Source of the DNA: an uncultured Oscillospiraceae bacterium
GTDB taxonomy: Bacteria > Bacillota > Clostridia > Oscillospirales > Oscillospiraceae
NCBI GenBank assembly: GCA_902497145.1
Contig: CABVDR010000028.1
Coordinates: 1 to 32,462 of the forward strand
Length of the DNA: 32,462 nucleotides
Direction: 5' to 3'
Positions 29,529 to 32,462 of this stretch are shown here, piece by piece. The position numbers and the translations under genes were made by a program. The stretch's first letter is position 1. Each line of letters starts with the position of its first letter. The notes under the pieces were generated by a model. The model did no database searches. It was not told where the DNA came from and saw only the letters and a program-made list of their open reading frames with translations.

Positions 29529-30452
29529 ATGTCAGACGTGATTTTACAAACCCAGGAGCTGACCCGGCGCTACGGCCATGCTGTGGCCTTGGACCGGGCC
29601 ACCCTCACGGTGGAAAAGGGCCAGATCTTCGGTCTGGTAGGCCGCAACGGCGCAGGCAAGACCACCCTCATCCGCCTTATCTCCGGCCAGAGCATGCCCA
29701 CCTCCGGCCAGATCACCCTCTTTGGGCAGACCTCCGATTCCGGACTCAACCACGCCCGGAGCCGCACCGGATCCATGGTGGAGATCCCCTCCTTCTACCC
29801 CTACCTCACGGCCCAGCAGAATTTGGAGTACTACCGCATTCAGCGGGGCATTCCCGGCAAACACTGTGTGGAGGAGGCCCTGGAGCTGGTAAATCTCACC
29901 GACACGGGGAAAAAGAAGTTCAAGACCTTCTCCCTGGGCATGAAGCAGCGCTTAGGGCTGGCCTTGGCCCTCATGAACCAGCCGGAGTTTCTGCTGCTGG
30001 ATGAGCCTATCAATGGCCTCGATCCGGAGGGCATCGTGGAGTTCCGGGAACTGCTCCTGCGCCTCAACCGGGAGCGGCAGACCACCATTTTGATCTCCAG
30101 CCACATTCTCTCCGAGCTGTCCGCCCTGGCCACCCACTACGGCTTCATTGAAAAAGGCAAGGTGCTGGAGACCATCTCCGGGACCGATTTGCGGGAGAAG
30201 TGCCGGGAGTGCCTGGAGCTCACCGTGGACGACGCGCCCCGGGCCGCCCGGGTGCTGGAGCAGCAGCTGGGCACCCGGGACTACGAGGTGCTCCCCGGCA
30301 ACCAGCTGCGGGTGTACGCCTTCCTGGATGACCCCCAGACCGTCAACCGCACCCTGCTGGAGCAGGGCGTGGGCCTCATCTCCGCCCAGCAGAAGGACAG
30401 CAACCTGGAGGACTACTTCCTCAATCTGATTGGAGGTCGTCACCATGGTTAA
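29529..30452 (+). CDS. ABC transporter ATPase, BcrA/lantibiotic-immunity type
   Basis: A 307-residue nucleotide-binding subunit. Walker A GRNGAGKTT, signature FSLGMKQRLGLA, Walker B FLLLDEPINGLDPEG, and the H-loop ISSHILSEL are intact. The C-terminal domain of about 80 residues is the extra domain typical of BcrA/NatA-like ATPases. ATG 29529 has AAAGGGG upstream; the frame extends 29 codons earlier through the leader hairpin and was rejected. Followed by two non-homologous-looking permeases and a sensor kinase, it fits drug or peptide export/immunity systems, for example against bacitracin or lantibiotics. The substrate is an inference from context only. Confidence 0.93.
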   Translation: MSDVILQTQELTRRYGHAVALDRATLTVEKGQIFGLVGRNGAGKTTLIRLISGQSMPTSGQITLFGQTSDSGLNHARSRTGSMVEIPSFYPYLTAQQNLEYYRIQRGIPGKHCVEEALELVNLTDTGKKKFKTFSLGMKQRLGLALALMNQPEFLLLDEPINGLDPEGIVEFRELLLRLNRERQTTILISSHILSELSALATHYGFIEKGKVLETISGTDLREKCRECLELTVDDAPRAARVLEQQLGTRDYEVLPGNQLRVYAFLDDPQTVNRTLLEQGVGLISAQQKDSNLEDYFLNLIGGRHHG

Positions 30453-31254
30453 TTCGATTCGTGCTGAAATTTACAAGCTGACCCGCCGCTCCTACTCCTA
30501 CATTTTGCTCCTGTGCTGCGCCGCCTTCGCCCTGCTGGTGGCAGGCCTCATGTGCTACATCAAATATACCGCCGCGCCGGATGTGGAGCTCATCAACTTC
30601 CCCCTGGCCGTCACCATGCTGTCCATGGGAATGCCTATCGGCCTATACCTGGTAGCAGTGGGGGGCGACGCGGTGTTTTCCGAGCAGTACAAGTATAACA
30701 CCCTGAAAAACGAGGTGTCCTATGGCCTGCCCCGGGTCCGGGTGTACCTATCCCGGCTGGTGGTGACCCTGCTGCTGATGGCAGTGGTCTTTGTGGTGAC
30801 CATCGGGGTGTACCTGCTGTCCTCCCTGGTGCTGCTGGGCATTCCCTCCGACCAGATGGCCATGGCGTCCTTCGGCAAAAACACCGCCCAGTCAGTCCAG
30901 ATGGCCTTTCAAATGCTGGGGTTCTATGTGCTGGCCTCCTTCCCCCTGTGGCTGGGGGCCATGTCCCTGGCCATCGCCCTCTACTTTTTGATCCGCAGTT
31001 CCAACCTGGCCGGGCTTGGCTTCTTGGCCATTATGCTGGCGGTGCCCGCCATTCTGGACAACCTGGGCAAGTATGTAAATCCCATATTTTTCCGTCTCTA
31101 CCACGTGACCCTGGACTACATGTGCGGCCTGGTGGTCTCCGCCCAGAACCTGGATTGGCCGCTGATCGGCCGGTGCTGGCTGGTGGGCCTTGTCTGGGCG
31201 GTCATTTCCACGGCGGTGGGCCTGTTCGTCTTCTCCCGCCGGGAGATCAGCTGA
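30445..31254 (+). CDS. ABC transporter permease (ABC-2 type), first
   Basis: A 269-residue membrane protein with six helices. Its start, MVNSIRAEIYKLTRRSYSYILLL, is the typical short amphipathic N-terminus of BcrB/SpaE-like permeases, and it ends in a short FSRREIS tail. It overlaps the ATPase gene by eight bases (ATGGTTAA), and GGAGG lies eight bases before the start, so the two are translated together. The NTLKNEVSYGLPRVRVYLSRL stretch after helix 2 also occurs in similar form in the second permease (ELLKNEAVFGIPRWQMFLSRL), showing that the two are paralogous halves of one transporter. Confidence 0.88.
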   Translation: MVNSIRAEIYKLTRRSYSYILLLCCAAFALLVAGLMCYIKYTAAPDVELINFPLAVTMLSMGMPIGLYLVAVGGDAVFSEQYKYNTLKNEVSYGLPRVRVYLSRLVVTLLLMAVVFVVTIGVYLLSSLVLLGIPSDQMAMASFGKNTAQSVQMAFQMLGFYVLASFPLWLGAMSLAIALYFLIRSSNLAGLGFLAIMLAVPAILDNLGKYVNPIFFRLYHVTLDYMCGLVVSAQNLDWPLIGRCWLVGLVWAVISTAVGLFVFSRREIS

Positions 31255-31270
31255 GAAAGGAAGGCTTCCT

Positions 31271-31351
31271 ATGATGAAAAAAGCTCTCTTTGTGGCCTTC
31301 CTCAGCATAGCCGCTGTTCTGGGTCTGACCGCACTGCGGCGGAGGCGCTGA
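31271..31351 (+). CDS. Single-helix microprotein between the two permeases (26 residues)
   Basis: ATG 31271 follows a good ribosome site (AAAGGAAGG) and opens 26 codons: MMKKALFVAFLSIAAVL, then GLTALRRRR and TGA. This gives a basic N-terminus, one hydrophobic helix of about 17 residues and a tetra-arginine tail. The stop is separated by one base from the ATG of the second permease, and that permease's ribosome site (GGAGG) lies inside this ORF. This spacing, the ribosome site and the membrane-helix composition argue for a real gene. It could be a small transporter accessory subunit, a regulator of the kinase, or a coupling ORF. I recognise no family. Confidence 0.65.
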   Translation: MMKKALFVAFLSIAAVLGLTALRRRR

Positions 31352-31352
31352 G

Positions 31353-32150
31353 ATGGAAAACCTCATCCGTGCGGAACTCTACCGGATACGCTGCCGCCCC
31401 TGGGGCGTGGTCTTTATGGCGACCACCCTCCTCTTTGGTGTAGTGGTCATGCTCTTTGCCGAGGCCATCCGTCCCCCGGAGTGGGGCAACTGCACCTCGA
31501 TGTTTGAGTCCCTGAGCACCCTGCCTATCTTTGGCATGTTCTACGGGGTGTGGTGCGCCGAGATCGCCAGCTCCCGGATAAATAAGCTGGAGCTGCTGAA
31601 AAATGAGGCGGTCTTCGGCATCCCCCGCTGGCAGATGTTTCTCTCCCGGCTGTGTACCGCTGCCCTGATCGGCTGCGCCATGGCTCTGTTTCTGGTGCTT
31701 TCCTCCGTCTTGCTGTCCCTCCTCTTCCTCCCCGGAAAGGAGGCCCTGCCCGGATTGGCCGGGGGCCTGCTGGCGGAATTTCTCACCGCCCTGCCCCTGT
31801 GGGTGGCCTCCGCCTCCCTGTACCTGTGCCTGAAGCTGGTGTTCAATTCCGACCTGACGGCGGTGTTTGTCCTGTTCCTCTATGATTTCATCCTCTGGCC
31901 CATCCTGGGGGCCTGGTCTCTCATGGATCCCAAGGCCTGGGTGATGGAGCTTCTGTGCACCCTGCACCTGATGACTCCCTTCTGGGGCAAGGGGCTGGAC
32001 ATTACCGAGACCAACTTCGGCCTTTCCATATCTGTGGCGAATGGTTTTACCATGCCTTCCCCCCTCTACTGCTGGGTGCTGGGTGTGGGCTGGATCGTCG
32101 CTACTACGGCGGTGGCCGTGTGGACTCTGCGGCGGCGGGAGCTGCGGTAA
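31353..32150 (+). CDS. ABC transporter permease (ABC-2 type), second
   Basis: A 265-residue protein with about six helices. MENLIRAELYRIRCRPWGVVFMATTLL mirrors the start of the first permease, and the paralogous stretch KLELLKNEAVFGIPRWQMFLSRL follows helix 2. The last helix ends in TLRRRELR. GGAGG inside the 26-codon ORF serves as its ribosome site at seven bases. Paired permeases with one ATPase match the lantibiotic-immunity (LanFEG-like) arrangement. Confidence 0.86.
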   Translation: MENLIRAELYRIRCRPWGVVFMATTLLFGVVVMLFAEAIRPPEWGNCTSMFESLSTLPIFGMFYGVWCAEIASSRINKLELLKNEAVFGIPRWQMFLSRLCTAALIGCAMALFLVLSSVLLSLLFLPGKEALPGLAGGLLAEFLTALPLWVASASLYLCLKLVFNSDLTAVFVLFLYDFILWPILGAWSLMDPKAWVMELLCTLHLMTPFWGKGLDITETNFGLSISVANGFTMPSPLYCWVLGVGWIVATTAVAVWTLRRRELR

Positions 32151-32179
32151 TTTTATTCTCAATCGGGAGGTTTTGTCCC

Positions 32180-32462
32180 ATGTGGATCGCCCTTCTTCTC
32201 TCCCTCATTGCTCTTGCGGCGGTACTGCTGTTGCGGTACCGCCGCGGCCGCGCCCTCATGCAGGCTGCCCGGCAATTACAAGAGGCCAGAAGCCAGCCCG
32301 GCAAGCGGCTGCGCCTGTCCGCCCCGGACCGGCCGGTGGAGGAGCTTTTAGCTCAGATCAACGGTCTCTTGGAGGACCGGGAGACCGAGACTCGGCAGCT
32401 CCGGGAGCGGGAGGAGAGCCTGCGGCGGCAGATCGCCAACGTCTCCCACGACCTGCGCACCC
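32180..32462 (+). CDS. Sensor histidine kinase, N-terminal 94 residues (runs off the right edge)
   Basis: The ATG at 32180 has GGGAGG eight bases upstream. A single N-terminal helix (WIALLLSLIALAAVLLLRY) is followed by a basic stretch, a coiled-coil-like segment rich in Glu, Arg and Leu (GLLEDRETETRQLREREESLR), and the start of the H box IANVSHDLRTP with the phosphoacceptor His. There is no extracellular sensor loop, so it probably senses through the membrane or through the neighbouring transporter, as intramembrane-sensing kinases do. The ATPase and the response regulator partner would lie beyond the window. Confidence 0.9.
   Translation, partial: MWIALLLSLIALAAVLLLRYRRGRALMQAARQLQEARSQPGKRLRLSAPDRPVEELLAQINGLLEDRETETRQLREREESLRRQIANVSHDLRT

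Overview
The window is a GC-rich, low-repeat stretch of a Gram-positive chromosome. The Gram-positive-type replicase PolC, the sporulation sigma factor SigG, the non-mevalonate (MEP) isoprenoid genes ispG and dxr, the strong AGGAGG-type ribosome sites and the frequent TTG/GTG starts point to a spore-forming clostridium. High GC, DUF951 and the small intergenic palindromes fit the Oscillospiraceae (the Flavonifractor/Oscillibacter kind of gut anaerobe). The family is an inference; no rRNA is present to settle it.

Left part (1-9223), all on the minus strand and read right to left: pyrH, frr, uppS, cdsA, dxr, rseP, ispG, polC. This is the classic conserved Firmicutes cluster joining UMP kinase, ribosome recycling, undecaprenyl and CDP-diacylglycerol lipid synthesis, the MEP pathway, the site-2 protease and the replicase. 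It is interrupted by a 165-bp near-perfect palindrome after dxr and by an array of hairpins between rseP and ispG. PolC runs off the left edge.

Middle part: a plus-strand ZIP metal transporter and a plus-strand cstA, which has a strong promoter, a 177-nt structured leader and a 31-codon upstream ORF with its own ribosome site. These are followed by sigG (minus), which shares a bidirectional terminator with cstA.

The most striking element is a ten-gene minus-strand operon (22079 down to 12791) encoding a membrane ion-translocating complex. It has the gene order of membrane-bound hydrogenase/Mrp modules: MrpE, MrpF, MrpG, MbhD (DUF4040), an MbhE-MrpB fusion and MrpC, then FOUR successive MrpD/NuoL-type antiporter subunits. 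No hydrogenase or other redox subunit follows. A perfect extended -10 promoter starts the operon and a very strong terminator ends it, so the redox module is really absent from this transcript.

Right part: a minus-strand run of nth, a YczE-like membrane protein, rarA, an OmpR-type response regulator, DUF951 and a radical SAM protein, mixing DNA repair with regulation. Divergent from nth is glyA, followed by tandem terminators and rlmA. The window closes with an ABC-type export/immunity locus: ATPase, permease, an overlooked 26-residue single-helix microprotein, a second permease, and the start of a histidine kinase cut by the window end. Its upstream region has an 11-bp-period direct repeat typical of response-regulator boxes.

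No tRNA, rRNA, CRISPR array, transposase or prophage gene was seen.
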